Source: Ectothiorhodospiraceae bacterium (GTDB lineage: Bacteria; Pseudomonadota; Gammaproteobacteria; Nitrococcales; Halorhodospiraceae). Taken from it: 49,001 nucleotides of DNA. Position numbers and translations under genes: made by a program. Location: the NCBI GenBank assembly GCA_003552625.1, contig PUNM01000041.1:1-49001 (forward strand), given 5' to 3'. The stretch's first letter is position 1. Each line of letters opens with the position of its first letter. Positions 23,540 to 34,478 of the stretch are shown here, in pieces. The notes beneath the pieces were generated by a model. The model had not been told where the DNA came from. It saw only the letters and a program-made list of their open reading frames with translations, and made no database searches.

Positions 23540-24958
23540 ATGCGGGTACCGATATCCGTGGTCGTGCTGGCTGCGGGCAAAGGGACCCGCATGCGCTCGA
23601 ACCGTCCCAAGGTCCTGCAGAACCTGGCTGGACGACCGCTTCTCGGACACGTCCTCGATACGGCGTGCCGGCTCAGGCCGGACCAGATCGTCGTCGTGCA
23701 AGGCCACGGTGGCGAGCAGGTACGTGCCGCCCACCAGGCCTACCCCGTCCGCTGGGTGGAGCAGCCGCAGCAGCTCGGCACCGGGCATGCGGTTGCCTGC
23801 GCCCTGCCCGAAGTCCCCGACGATCACCGCGTACTGGTCCTCTACGGCGATGTCCCGCTGATTGAGCCCGAAGGCCTGCAGCCGTTGCTGGACGCTGAAG
23901 GCGTATCCCTGCTCACCGCCCGCGTGGCGGAGCCGCAGGGCTATGGACGTATCGTGCGGGACAGCTCGGGGCAGGTGGCAGCGATCGTCGAAGAGAAGGA
24001 CGCAACCGCGCGGCAGCGCGCCATCGACGAGATCAACACGGGCCTGCTCGCGGCGCCGGCCGATTCCCTGCGCCGCTGGATGGCACAACTCTCGGCAGAG
24101 AATGCCCAGGGCGAGTACTACCTCACCGACGCCGTGACGGCCGCCCGCAACGAGGGCATGGCGGTCCATGCCGAGCCGTTGGCGGATGCGACGGAAGCGC
24201 TGGGGGTCAATGACCTCGTCCAGCTGACCGAGGTAGAGCGACACTACCAGGCCCGCTGCGCCCGCCGACTCCTGCGGGCGGGCCTGCACCTCGTCGTCCC
24301 GGAGCGTTTCACCCTGCGCGGAACCCTGAACCACGGGATCGATTGCCAGGTGGATGCCGACTGCCTCTTTGAAGGCAGCGTGGAGCTCGGCGACAACGTG
24401 ACCGTCGGGACCGGGGTCGTGCTCCGCGATGCCAAGGTGGAGTCCGGCGCCCGAATTGCCCCCTATAGTGTCATTGAGGACGCGCGGGTCGGGCCGGAAG
24501 CCGAGGTCGGTCCGTTCGCTCACCTGCGTCCCGGAAGCTGCCTGGAGGAGGGCGCCCGTGTGGGGAACTTCGTCGAGATGAAGGCAGCGACCCTTGGCCC
24601 CGGCGCCAAGGCGAATCACCTCAGCTATGTCGGCGACGCCGAGGTCGGTCCCCGTGCCAACCTCGGGGCCGGTACAATCACCTGCAACTACGATGGTGCG
24701 CGCAAGCACCGTACGCGCATTGGGGCCGATGCCTTTATCGGTTCCGGCAGCCAGTTGGTGGCACCCGTAGTGATCGGCGACCGTGCAACCGTGGGTGCCG
24801 GGACGACGGTAACCTCGGAGGCCCCGCCCGACGCGCTGACGGTGGGCCGGTGCCGAGCGAGGACCATTCAGGGCTGGCAACGGCCCGGGTTGACGCCCGC
24901 GAGCCCGGCTCCGGAAGATAGCGAGGACAAGCCGGCCGGTGGCGGCGCTCAGGAATAA
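23540..24958 (+). CDS. glmU: bifunctional UDP-N-acetylglucosamine pyrophosphorylase / glucosamine-1-phosphate N-acetyltransferase
   Basis: GlmU makes UDP-GlcNAc, the precursor for peptidoglycan and LPS. The 472-residue protein has the N-terminal nucleotidyltransferase motif LAAGKGTRMRSNRPKVL (about residues 10-26), the uridyl-site block QPQQLGTGHA, and a C-terminal left-handed beta helix with hexapeptide repeats, including the acetyltransferase block NFVEMKAATLGPGAKANHLS. The tail after about residue 450 is acidic and Pro/Gly-rich. It is close to atpC and nine bases before the stress-protein gene. Confidence 0.97.
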   Translation: MRVPISVVVLAAGKGTRMRSNRPKVLQNLAGRPLLGHVLDTACRLRPDQIVVVQGHGGEQVRAAHQAYPVRWVEQPQQLGTGHAVACALPEVPDDHRVLVLYGDVPLIEPEGLQPLLDAEGVSLLTARVAEPQGYGRIVRDSSGQVAAIVEEKDATARQRAIDEINTGLLAAPADSLRRWMAQLSAENAQGEYYLTDAVTAARNEGMAVHAEPLADATEALGVNDLVQLTEVERHYQARCARRLLRAGLHLVVPERFTLRGTLNHGIDCQVDADCLFEGSVELGDNVTVGTGVVLRDAKVESGARIAPYSVIEDARVGPEAEVGPFAHLRPGSCLEEGARVGNFVEMKAATLGPGAKANHLSYVGDAEVGPRANLGAGTITCNYDGARKHRTRIGADAFIGSGSQLVAPVVIGDRATVGAGTTVTSEAPPDALTVGRCRARTIQGWQRPGLTPASPAPEDSEDKPAGGGAQE

Positions 24959-24967
24959 GGAGAGACC

Positions 24968-25795
24968 ATGTTTGACCATACAGTTGTCGCGGTCCATTTC
25001 GAGTCCCCGTACCAGCCGCTGCTCGATGCCCTGTCGGAGCTCCAGCGTGTCGGCGCCAAGGAGTTTACGCTCGTCGATGTGCTCCGCATCGATGACCCGG
25101 ACGACCTTAGCGAGTCCCACCGCGCAGAGGCCCGCCGCCGGCTGCAGCAAAAGCAGTCCGACCTGCAGGCTGCCGGCTTTCGCGTCGATATCCAGCAGCC
25201 GGTCGGCTTTCCGGCGCCGGAGCTGGCCAAGATCGGCCGCGGCTACGGTGCCCAGCTGATCCTCCTCGGATCCCGCGGCGAAGGCTTGCTCCGGGAGTTC
25301 TACCATGGCTCCACGGTCCTTGAACTCGCCCGCCAGACGGCGCTGCCGGTGCTCATGGAGCGGATCGACCCGGATCCCAACACCGTGGGCCACGGCGAGG
25401 TCTTCAGTCAGCCCCTCTTCGCCACGGACTTCTCCGGGAAGGCGGCCGCTGCCCAGGCCCTGGCGCTGGATATCGGTGAGCAGGTCGGTCACCTGACGAT
25501 CCTCCACGTTACCGACGAAGACCACCGCGCCGAGGGGCAGCAGCAGCTGCAGCGGCTCGCCGGCCAGGCCGAGTCCCGCGGTATCCAGGTCACCACGCGC
25601 CTGGAGACCGGCACCCCGTCGCGAACGATCCGCAACGTCGCCGAGAAAGAGCGCGCGAGCCTGGCCATTGTGGGCAAGCGCGGCGACGGGCCGGGGCGCG
25701 ACCTCGCGCTCGGCAGCACGGCACAGCAGGTCTGTCGCAACTGCCCCTGCTCGGTGCTGCTCGTGCCCAACGAGCAAGGGATCTGGATCCGCTGA
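24968..25795 (+). CDS. tandem-domain universal stress protein (UspA family)
   Basis: The 275-residue protein contains two UspA domains. Each ends in the nucleotide-binding pattern G-X2-G-X9-G-S/T: GSRGEGLLREFYHGST in the first half and GKRGDGPGRDLALGST in the second, followed by the strands PVLM and SVLLV. Such proteins bind ATP and support survival under stress; partners and triggers vary, so no specific role is claimed. It lies between glmU and glmS, nine bases after the former and one base before the latter, so it is surely co-transcribed with them. That position is unusual among glmU-glmS loci known to me. Confidence 0.88.
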   Translation: MFDHTVVAVHFESPYQPLLDALSELQRVGAKEFTLVDVLRIDDPDDLSESHRAEARRRLQQKQSDLQAAGFRVDIQQPVGFPAPELAKIGRGYGAQLILLGSRGEGLLREFYHGSTVLELARQTALPVLMERIDPDPNTVGHGEVFSQPLFATDFSGKAAAAQALALDIGEQVGHLTILHVTDEDHRAEGQQQLQRLAGQAESRGIQVTTRLETGTPSRTIRNVAEKERASLAIVGKRGDGPGRDLALGSTAQQVCRNCPCSVLLVPNEQGIWIR

Positions 25796-25796
25796 C

Positions 25797-27626
<1,830 letters not shown>

Positions 27627-27639
27627 TAGGGTCCCTCGT

Positions 27640-28566
27640 ATGAATCTCCGCGACCTACGTTACCTGGTCGCTGTGGCCGAGCACCGGCACTTCGGCCGTG
27701 CGGCGCGCGCGTGTTACGTCAGCCAGCCCACCCTCTCCACGCAGCTGAAAAAGCTCGAGGACTACCTCGAGGTCCAGCTGGTCGAGCGCAACCGTCGCCG
27801 TGTGCTCCTGACGCCGCTCGGCGAGGTCCTTGCGGAAAGGGCGCGCACCATCCTTGCTGCGGTGGACGACATGGTCGAAACCGCCCGCGCGCAGGCGGAG
27901 CCGATGACCGGCGATCTGCGTCTGGGCGTCATCCCGACCGTCGGACCGTACCTGCTGCCGCATGTCATCCCCGACCTGGCCAACCGCTACCCGCGGCTGC
28001 GCCTGCGCCTGCGTGAAGATCTCACCCAACGGCTTCTCGACCAGCTGCGGGCGGGTACCCTGGATGGTGCGATCCTTGCCGCCCCCGTGACCGGTGAGGA
28101 TCTGGCCATGGAGCCGCTCTGCCGTGAGCCGTTCTACCTGGCGGTCCCAACCGGGCACGCTATGGATCAGGACTGGCCGGTCGAGGTGGACGACCTCCGC
28201 CAGACCGAGCTGATGCTCCTTGAAGAGGGGCACTGCATGCGGGATCAGGCCCTCGATCTCTGCCGTCAGGCCGACGTGGGCGAGGCCGCGCAGTTTCGGG
28301 CGACCAGCCTCGAGACGCTGCGTCAGATGGTGGCCGCCGGCGTGGGAGTGACGTTGCTTCCGGCCCTGGCCGCGGCTGCCTCCCGACGAGGACCGGACCG
28401 CACCGCAGTGGCGCTGCGGCCCTTTGCAGACCCCGCCCCCTACCGGGATCTTGGTCTCTACTGGCGCACGGGCTCCGCGCGGGAGGCTACGTTCCGCGAG
28501 CTGGCCGCGGCCATGCAGGAGGCCGAGGTGCTCGCGGAACCGACGCAGACACTACCCACGGTTTGA
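27640..28566 (+). CDS. oxyR: hydrogen-peroxide sensing LysR-type regulator OxyR
   Basis: OxyR activates peroxide-defence genes when peroxide forms a disulfide between two cysteines. The 308-residue protein has the LysR helix-turn-helix (HFGRAARACYVSQPTLSTQL, residues 17-36) and the redox segment GHCMRDQALDLC, with Cys199 and Cys208 at the same numbers as in E. coli OxyR. This makes OxyR far more likely than another LysR member. It is 13 bases after glmS and one base before uvrD, so it seems to be expressed from an upstream promoter; no OxyR-type operator is evident nearby. Confidence 0.93.
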   Translation: MNLRDLRYLVAVAEHRHFGRAARACYVSQPTLSTQLKKLEDYLEVQLVERNRRRVLLTPLGEVLAERARTILAAVDDMVETARAQAEPMTGDLRLGVIPTVGPYLLPHVIPDLANRYPRLRLRLREDLTQRLLDQLRAGTLDGAILAAPVTGEDLAMEPLCREPFYLAVPTGHAMDQDWPVEVDDLRQTELMLLEEGHCMRDQALDLCRQADVGEAAQFRATSLETLRQMVAAGVGVTLLPALAAAASRRGPDRTAVALRPFADPAPYRDLGLYWRTGSAREATFRELAAAMQEAEVLAEPTQTLPTV

Positions 28567-28567
28567 T

Positions 28568-30748
28568 ATGGATCCCGACACCCTGATTGCGGACCTGAAC
28601 GAAGGGCAGCGTGAGGCCGTATGCCTTCCGCCGGGGCGCGCCCTCGTCCTCGCCGGCGCCGGCTCCGGCAAGACGCGGGTGCTGACCCGGCGCGCCGCCT
28701 ATCTGGTGCAGGCTCTCGGGGCATCGCCGTTCGCCATCCTGGCGGTGACCTTCACCAACAAGGCTGCGGGGGAGATGCGCGGCCGGATCGGCGAGCTCCT
28801 TGGCATCGCCACCGCCGGCATGTGGGTCGGCACCTTCCACGGCATCGCCCACCGTCTCCTGCGCCAGCACGCCCAGCGCGCCGGACTTCCGGAAGGCTTC
28901 CAGATTCTCGATGCCGACGACCAGCTGCGACAGGTCAAGCGCATTCTGCGGGCGCGGGGCAATGACGAGAAACGGTTTCCGCCGCGCCAGGTCCGCGGGT
29001 TCATCGCCGGCCAAAAGGAGGAGGGCGTTCGTCCCGGTGACATCAACGACTCCGGCGGCGCCTACCAGGACGAACTGCTCGCCATCTACGAAGAGTACGA
29101 GCAGGCCTGTCAGCGCGGCGGTCTGGTGGACTTCGCCGAGTTACTGCTGCGCTCCTACGAATTGCTCCGTGACGACCCGGAACTGCTTGGCCACTACCGC
29201 AGGCGTTTCGCCCACATCCTGGTGGATGAGTTCCAGGACACCAACGCCCTCCAGTACCGCTGGCTCAAGCAGGTCGCGGGCAGCGAGGCGGAACTCTTCG
29301 TCGTCGGCGATGACGACCAGTCGATCTACGGCTGGCGTGGCGCTCGTGTGGAGAACCTCGACGCCTTCCGCCGGGAAATGGACGGCTGCCAGGTCGTTCG
29401 CCTGGAGCAGAACTATCGCTCCACGAGCACCATCCTCGATGCCGCCAACCGCCTCATCGAGTACAACAGCGGGCGCCTCGGCAAGCGCCTGTGGACCGAC
29501 GGCCAACGCGGTGAGCCGATTACCCTCTACGCGGCCTTCAACGAGGTGGACGAGGCGCGCTGGGTAACAGACCGGATCCAGGCTCTGGTCGATGAGGGCG
29601 GGTACGGCTACGGGGACTTCGCCATCCTCTACCGCTCCAACGCTCAGTCCCGCGCCCTGGAAGAGGCACTGCTGGCGGCGCGCCTGCCGTACCGCGTCTA
29701 CGGCGGCCTGCGCTTTTTCGAGCGCGCCGAGGTCAAGGACGCGCTCGCCTACCTGCGCCTGATCAGCAACCGGCACGACGACGCCAGCTTCGAGCGCGTG
29801 GTCAACACGCCGCCGCGTGGAATTGGCGCCAAGACCGTGGACGGGATCCGCTATGCGGCACGCGAGGCCGATGTCAGCCTGTGGCGGGCCGCGCGCGAGT
29901 TGGTCAGTGGCCGTGCCCTGGCCGCCCGTGCCCGGAACGCTCTCGGCCAGTTCCTCGAGCGGATTGATGAGCTGGAGCAGGCGGTAGCCGGCAGGCCCCT
30001 GCACGAGCAGGTGGAGGCGGTGATTGCCACTACCGGCCTGCGCAGCCACCACGAACGCGATGAGGCGCGGCTGGAGAACCTCGACGAGCTGGTCACGGCT
30101 GCGCGGACCTTCGCGCAGCACGACGCCGCCGCCGAGGACGGCATGGACCCCATGGCGGCATTCCTCACCCATGCAGCCCTGGAAGCCGGCGAGGGCCAGG
30201 CGGACGACTGGGAGCGCTGCGTACAGTTGATGACCCTGCATTCGGCCAAGGGGCTGGAGTTCCCGGTGGTCTTCCTGGTCGGTCTTGAGGAGGGGCTGTT
30301 CCCGCACCGGATGTCGGCGGAAGATCCGTCGCGGCTCGAGGAGGAGCGGCGGTTGTGCTATGTCGGCATGACCCGGGCACGGCAGCGCCTGCTTGTGACC
30401 CACGCCGAAAAGCGCCGAATCCACGGCGTCGATCAGCTCGCCCGGCCTTCCCGTTTTCTGCGCGAAATCCCCCCGGAAGCCCTGGAAGAATTGCGCCCGC
30501 GCATCTCCGTGCGCCGGCCGGGACAGGCCTCGGAGCCGCGCAGTGATGCAGGTTCCGGGCGGCCGAGCGATGAGCCGCCGGAGGGGTTGAGTATCGGCTC
30601 CCGCGTGGAGCACCCGCGTTTCGGTACCGGAGTGCTGCTCAGTTGCGAGGGGAGCGGTCCCAACGCCCGGTTGCAGGTGCGCTTTGACGAGGCAGGCACC
30701 AAGTGGTTGATTGCCGGCCGCGCGGGGCTCGCCCCGAGCCCCGGTTGA
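28568..30748 (+). CDS. uvrD: DNA helicase II UvrD
   Basis: UvrD is a 3'-5' superfamily 1 helicase for nucleotide-excision and mismatch repair. The 726-residue protein has Walker A GAGSGKTRVLT near residues 30-40, FTNKAAGEM, VDEFQDTN, DDDQSIYGWRGA, EQNYRST and TLHSAKGLEFP, and a C-terminal segment (SIGSRVEHPRFGTGVLL) like the Tudor-like RNA polymerase-binding domain of UvrD. The start ATG at 28568 follows the oxyR TGA by one base, giving MDPDTLIADLNEGQREAV as in homologues. The 3' end contains a hairpin and converges on the LOG gene with a 15-base gap. Confidence 0.96.
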   Translation: MDPDTLIADLNEGQREAVCLPPGRALVLAGAGSGKTRVLTRRAAYLVQALGASPFAILAVTFTNKAAGEMRGRIGELLGIATAGMWVGTFHGIAHRLLRQHAQRAGLPEGFQILDADDQLRQVKRILRARGNDEKRFPPRQVRGFIAGQKEEGVRPGDINDSGGAYQDELLAIYEEYEQACQRGGLVDFAELLLRSYELLRDDPELLGHYRRRFAHILVDEFQDTNALQYRWLKQVAGSEAELFVVGDDDQSIYGWRGARVENLDAFRREMDGCQVVRLEQNYRSTSTILDAANRLIEYNSGRLGKRLWTDGQRGEPITLYAAFNEVDEARWVTDRIQALVDEGGYGYGDFAILYRSNAQSRALEEALLAARLPYRVYGGLRFFERAEVKDALAYLRLISNRHDDASFERVVNTPPRGIGAKTVDGIRYAAREADVSLWRAARELVSGRALAARARNALGQFLERIDELEQAVAGRPLHEQVEAVIATTGLRSHHERDEARLENLDELVTAARTFAQHDAAAEDGMDPMAAFLTHAALEAGEGQADDWERCVQLMTLHSAKGLEFPVVFLVGLEEGLFPHRMSAEDPSRLEEERRLCYVGMTRARQRLLVTHAEKRRIHGVDQLARPSRFLREIPPEALEELRPRISVRRPGQASEPRSDAGSGRPSDEPPEGLSIGSRVEHPRFGTGVLLSCEGSGPNARLQVRFDEAGTKWLIAGRAGLAPSPG
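30724..30742. terminator. hairpin at the uvrD 3' end, possible bidirectional terminator
   Basis: GGGGCTC (30724-30730) and GAGCCCC (30736-30742) pair perfectly around a five-base loop, just before the uvrD stop. The convergent LOG gene ends 22 bases later. There is no T run on either side, so this is at best a weak or factor-assisted terminator. Confidence 0.35.
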
Positions 30749-30763
30749 CGCCCTGGCCCGCGC

Positions 30764-31489
30764 CTAAAGATCGAGCAGAATCTCCCGCTCTTGTCGCGAG
30801 GGCTGGAAGCCGCGGTCTTCGTAGTGGTCGAAGATCGCCGCCACCACCTCGTCCGGCGTGTTCACCACCTGGAAGAGGTCCATATCCTCTGGATCGATGG
30901 CTTCCTCCGCCACCAGCCGCTCCTGGAACCAATCGATCAGCTTTGCCCAGAACGGCTCGTGGACCAGCAGGATCGGGATGCGGGGCGTCTTGCCGGTCTG
31001 GACCAGCGTGAGGATCTCGGCGAGTTCATCGAGGGTCCCGAAGCCGCCCGGAAGCACGACGTACGCCGAGGCGTACTTGACGAACATCACCTTCCGCGAG
31101 AAGAAATGCCGGAAGTGCAGGGCGATATCCTGGTAGGGATTCGCATCCTGCTCCCGGGGCAGTTGAATGTTCAACCCGATGCTCGGCGACTTGCCTGCCT
31201 GGGCGCCTTTGTTCGCCGCCTCCATGATGCCGGGTCCGCCGCCGCTGACCACCGAGAACCCGGCGTCGGAAAGCGCCCGGGCCACTTCTTCGGCAAGCTG
31301 GTAGTAGGGGTGGTCCGGCGCCACCCGTGCCGAGCCGAAGACGCTAACTGAGGGCTTGATCGAGGAGAGGCGCTCAAACCCCTCCACGAATTCTGCCATG
31401 ATCTGAAAGATCTTCCAGGACTCCCGCGTCAGTGTGGCGCCATTGAGCGGGATGCGTTCCTGCTGCGAGAAGGGGTCTTTGGGATCCAT
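30764..31489 (-). CDS. LOG-family protein (TIGR00730), possible cytokinin riboside phosphoribohydrolase
   Basis: The 241-residue protein has the LOG signatures GGGPGIMEAANKGA (about residues 83-96) and PGGFGTLDELAE (about 147-158), with the strand SVSVFGSAR near residue 48. LOG proteins release the base from nucleoside 5'-monophosphates; in bacteria some are purine nucleotide hydrolases (PpnN), but this one lacks the extra PpnN domains, and the true substrate is unknown. I chose ATG at 31489 (MDPKDPFSQQ), which has GGAG five bases upstream, over an ATG at 31543. It is divergent from polA, across a 121-base spacer. Confidence 0.85.
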   Translation of the reverse strand: MDPKDPFSQQERIPLNGATLTRESWKIFQIMAEFVEGFERLSSIKPSVSVFGSARVAPDHPYYQLAEEVARALSDAGFSVVSGGGPGIMEAANKGAQAGKSPSIGLNIQLPREQDANPYQDIALHFRHFFSRKVMFVKYASAYVVLPGGFGTLDELAEILTLVQTGKTPRIPILLVHEPFWAKLIDWFQERLVAEEAIDPEDMDLFQVVNTPDEVVAAIFDHYEDRGFQPSRQEREILLDL

Positions 31490-31610
31490 ACGGCTCCGAT
31501 CTCTGCGACGGGCATCGTGGCGACGGCCCAAGGCCTTTACCATAGCTGACTAGCCGACCGGCGCATCATCGACCGGTCTCAATCACCGCGTCAACCGAGA
31601 GAGTGCCTGC

Positions 31611-34322
31611 ATGAGCGAACGGGATCGTCGCCTTATTCTCGTCGATGGGTCCTCGTACCTCTATCGCGCGTATTACGCCCTGCCCGCGCTGACCAATGCC
31701 GACGGCGAGCCCACCGGGGCGCTCTACGGTGTCGTCAACATGGTCCACAAGCTGCTCGCCGACGAACCGGAGGCGGCATTCGCGGTGGTCTTCGATGCCC
31801 CTGGCCGTACATTCCGCGACGATCTCTTCGATGCCTACAAAGCCCATCGTCCGCCCATGCCGGAAGAGCTGCGCCAGCAACGCGAGCCGCTCAAGGCGAT
31901 CATTGCTGCCCTGGGTGTCCCCGTGCTGGAGATCGAGGGGGTCGAAGCCGACGACGTCATCGGGACCCTCGCCCGACGTGCCCCGGGGCCGGTGGTGATC
32001 TCCACCATGGACAAGGATATGGCGCAGCTCGTCAACGAGCGAGTGACGCTGCTCAATACCATGAGCGGGACCCGCCTCGACGTAGCCGGCGTGGAGGAGA
32101 AGTTCGGTGTCGGTCCGGGGGCGATCCGCGATTACCTGGCGCTCGTCGGCGATACCTCGGACAACATCCCCGGGGTCCCGAAGGTGGGCCCGAAGACCGC
32201 AGCCAAGTGGCTCAACCAGTACGGGGATCTGGAAACCCTGCGCGCCCACGCCGATGAGATACGGGGCAAAGTCGGCGAGAGCCTGCGCGAGCACCTGGAG
32301 AGCCTGCCTCTGTCGCGGGATCTGGCCACCATCCGCTGCGACCTGGACCTGGAGATCGAGCCTGACGCCCTGCAGCGTCAGGAGCCGGATGTGGAGGCGC
32401 TGCGCAGCCTCTACCAGCGCTACGATCTGCGCCGATTCCTCGCCGAACTCAACGCCGGAGAGGCGGCCGCATCGGGGAGTGATACGGCCCCGGCGCGCCG
32501 CGGCGCCGATTCCAGTGCTTACGAGATCGTCCGCGACGCGGCGGCTCTGGAGCGCTGGCTGGAGCGACTCGGCGCCAGCGAGGCCTTCGCCTTCGATCTG
32601 GAGACCGACAGCCTCAACTACATGGACGCGGCCATCGTTGGTCTTTCCTTCGCAGACCAGCCGGGCGCAGCCGCCTATGTGCCGCTGGCCCACTCCGGCC
32701 CGGGGTCGGATCCGCAGCTGGATCGGCATGAGGTGCTGGAACGCCTGCGACTGCTCCTTGAGGCGCCGCAGCCCAGCAAGGTCGGCCAGAACCTCAAGTA
32801 CGACATGAGCGTGCTGGCCCGTTACGGGGTCGAGCTCGGCGGCGTTGACTACGACAGCATGCTCGAGTCCTACGTCCTCGATTCCACGGCGACCCGTCAC
32901 GACATGGATTCGCTGGCGGCCAAGTACTTGGGCATCGAACCGACGAGCTACGAGCAGCTCTGCGGCAAGGGCGCCAAGCAGAAGCCATTTGCCGAGGTCG
33001 ATGTGGAGCAGGCGGCCCACTACGCCGCCGAGGATGCCGACATCACCCTGCGCCTGCATTGCCACCTCTACCCCCGGCTCGAGGCGGATCGCAGCCTGCT
33101 GACGGTCTTTCATGAGCTGGAGATGCCCCTGCTGCCGGTGCTTTCGCGCATGGAGCGCCAGGGTGTACGGATCGATCAGGAGCTGCTCGGCGCTCAGAGC
33201 CGTGAGCTTGCCGAGCGCATGGCCGAGGTCGAGCAGGCTGCCCATGAAGAGGCCGGGGCGGCCTTTAATCTCGGCTCGCCGAAGCAGATCCAGACCATTC
33301 TCTTTGAGCAGATGGGGCTGCCGGTGGTCCAGAAGACGCCGAAGGGGCAGCCCTCCACGGCGGAGTCGGTCCTGGAGGAGCTCAGTGCCCAGGGCCACGA
33401 GCTGCCCCGCCTGATCCTCGAGCACCGCGGGCTTTCCAAGCTCAAGTCCACCTACACCGACAAGCTCCCGCAGCTGATCCATCCGCAAACGGGGCGGGTG
33501 CATACTTCGTATCACCAGGCAGTGGCCGCCACCGGCCGGCTCTCCTCTTCCGACCCGAATCTCCAGAACATCCCGGTCCGCACGCAGGAGGGGCGGCGGA
33601 TTCGCAAGGCGTTCATCGCCGAGCCCGGTTATCGCCTGCTGACAGCGGACTACTCCCAGGTGGAGCTGCGCATCATGGCGCACCTCTCCGGTGACGAGGG
33701 GCTCCTTCGGGCCTTCGCGGAGGGGGCCGATGTCCACAGCGCCACCGCCGCCGAGGTCTTCGCGGCCGATCAGCCGGACGCGGAGCAGCGGCGTGCGGCC
33801 AAGGCGATCAACTTCGGTCTGATCTACGGGATGTCCGCGTGGGGGCTTGGCCGGCAGCTGGGTCTGCCCCGCGACGAGGCTCAGCACTACATCGACCGCT
33901 ACTTCGAGCGCTATCCGGGGGTGCGGGCGTTCATGGATCGCACGCGGGAGCGGGCCCGGGAGCAGGGATACGTGGAGACGGTCTTCGGCCGGCGCCTCCA
34001 TGTACCGGAGATCGAGAGCCGTAACCGCCAGCGCCGCGAATACGCGGAGCGCACGGCGATCAACGCCCCCATGCAGGGCACCGCGGCGGACCTGATCAAG
34101 CGGGCGATGATCGATGTGGATGCGGAACTGCGGGCCCACCAACCGGAGACACGGCTGGTGATGCAGGTCCACGACGAGTTAATCCTGGAGGTGCCGCAGG
34201 CGCACCTGGACGCCGTAGCGGAGCGGGTCCGGGCGATCATGATGGCCGCCGACGGCGGGCGCCTGCAGGTCCCGCTGGAGGTGGAGGTCGGGCAGGGAGA
34301 CAACTGGGAGAGCGCCCATTGA
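31611..34322 (+). CDS. polA: DNA polymerase I
   Basis: Pol I fills gaps and removes RNA primers in replication and repair. The 903-residue protein has all three domains: the 5' nuclease (DAPGRTFRDDLFDAYKAHR), an intact 3'-5' exonuclease (FAFDLETDSL with the metal-binding Asp and Glu, and AAEDADITLRLH), and the polymerase (LTADYSQVELRIMAHLSGDE, RRAAKAINFGLIYG, MQVHDELILEV). Its stop codon lies inside an FNR box that probably serves the following cyd genes. The upstream spacer shows no strong promoter. Confidence 0.97.
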   Translation: MSERDRRLILVDGSSYLYRAYYALPALTNADGEPTGALYGVVNMVHKLLADEPEAAFAVVFDAPGRTFRDDLFDAYKAHRPPMPEELRQQREPLKAIIAALGVPVLEIEGVEADDVIGTLARRAPGPVVISTMDKDMAQLVNERVTLLNTMSGTRLDVAGVEEKFGVGPGAIRDYLALVGDTSDNIPGVPKVGPKTAAKWLNQYGDLETLRAHADEIRGKVGESLREHLESLPLSRDLATIRCDLDLEIEPDALQRQEPDVEALRSLYQRYDLRRFLAELNAGEAAASGSDTAPARRGADSSAYEIVRDAAALERWLERLGASEAFAFDLETDSLNYMDAAIVGLSFADQPGAAAYVPLAHSGPGSDPQLDRHEVLERLRLLLEAPQPSKVGQNLKYDMSVLARYGVELGGVDYDSMLESYVLDSTATRHDMDSLAAKYLGIEPTSYEQLCGKGAKQKPFAEVDVEQAAHYAAEDADITLRLHCHLYPRLEADRSLLTVFHELEMPLLPVLSRMERQGVRIDQELLGAQSRELAERMAEVEQAAHEEAGAAFNLGSPKQIQTILFEQMGLPVVQKTPKGQPSTAESVLEELSAQGHELPRLILEHRGLSKLKSTYTDKLPQLIHPQTGRVHTSYHQAVAATGRLSSSDPNLQNIPVRTQEGRRIRKAFIAEPGYRLLTADYSQVELRIMAHLSGDEGLLRAFAEGADVHSATAAEVFAADQPDAEQRRAAKAINFGLIYGMSAWGLGRQLGLPRDEAQHYIDRYFERYPGVRAFMDRTRERAREQGYVETVFGRRLHVPEIESRNRQRREYAERTAINAPMQGTAADLIKRAMIDVDAELRAHQPETRLVMQVHDELILEVPQAHLDAVAERVRAIMMAADGGRLQVPLEVEVGQGDNWESAH

Positions 34323-34332
34323 TGCAAATCAA
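34319..34332. promoter_or_regulatory. FNR/Anr box upstream of cydA
   Basis: TTGATGCAAATCAA is a perfect match to the FNR/Anr consensus TTGAT-N4-ATCAA and is nearly a full palindrome. It overlaps the polA stop codon (34320-34322) and lies 146 bases before the cydA ATG. Oxygen-responsive control of the bd oxidase is well known in E. coli and in Pseudomonas (where Anr acts on cioAB), so control of cydABDC is the natural reading. Activation or repression cannot be decided from the sequence. Confidence 0.75.
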
Positions 34333-34478
34333 TGGCGCCAGGCTGCGGCATCATGGCACACTTCGCTGAAGTTGAAAGTGTCAGTCTCTCGTATAGCCTG
34401 GAGTTATTCGCCCGGTCTATGGATGGGCCGGGTGCCCTGGCGGAGAGCGTAGCGCCACCCTAGAGGAGGTAAACCTTC

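Noticed and set aside
25668-25796. A longer N-terminus for glmS reaching into the Usp gene.
   Set aside because: GlmS needs its catalytic cysteine directly after the initiator Met; only ATG 25797 satisfies this.
31566-34172. An 868-codon open frame opposite polA.
   Set aside because: polA is fully supported on the other strand by all its motifs; the antisense product shows no domain or ribosome site.
34372-34397. TTGAAA and TATAGC as a cydA promoter.
   Set aside because: The spacing is only 14 bases, too short for a sigma70 promoter; the real start probably depends on the FNR-type protein and cannot be placed by eye.
34353-34463. A 36-codon frame (MAHFAEVESV...) between polA and cydA.
   Set aside because: It has no Shine-Dalgarno, unusual codons for this genome and no recognisable peptide; a frame this short is expected by chance.
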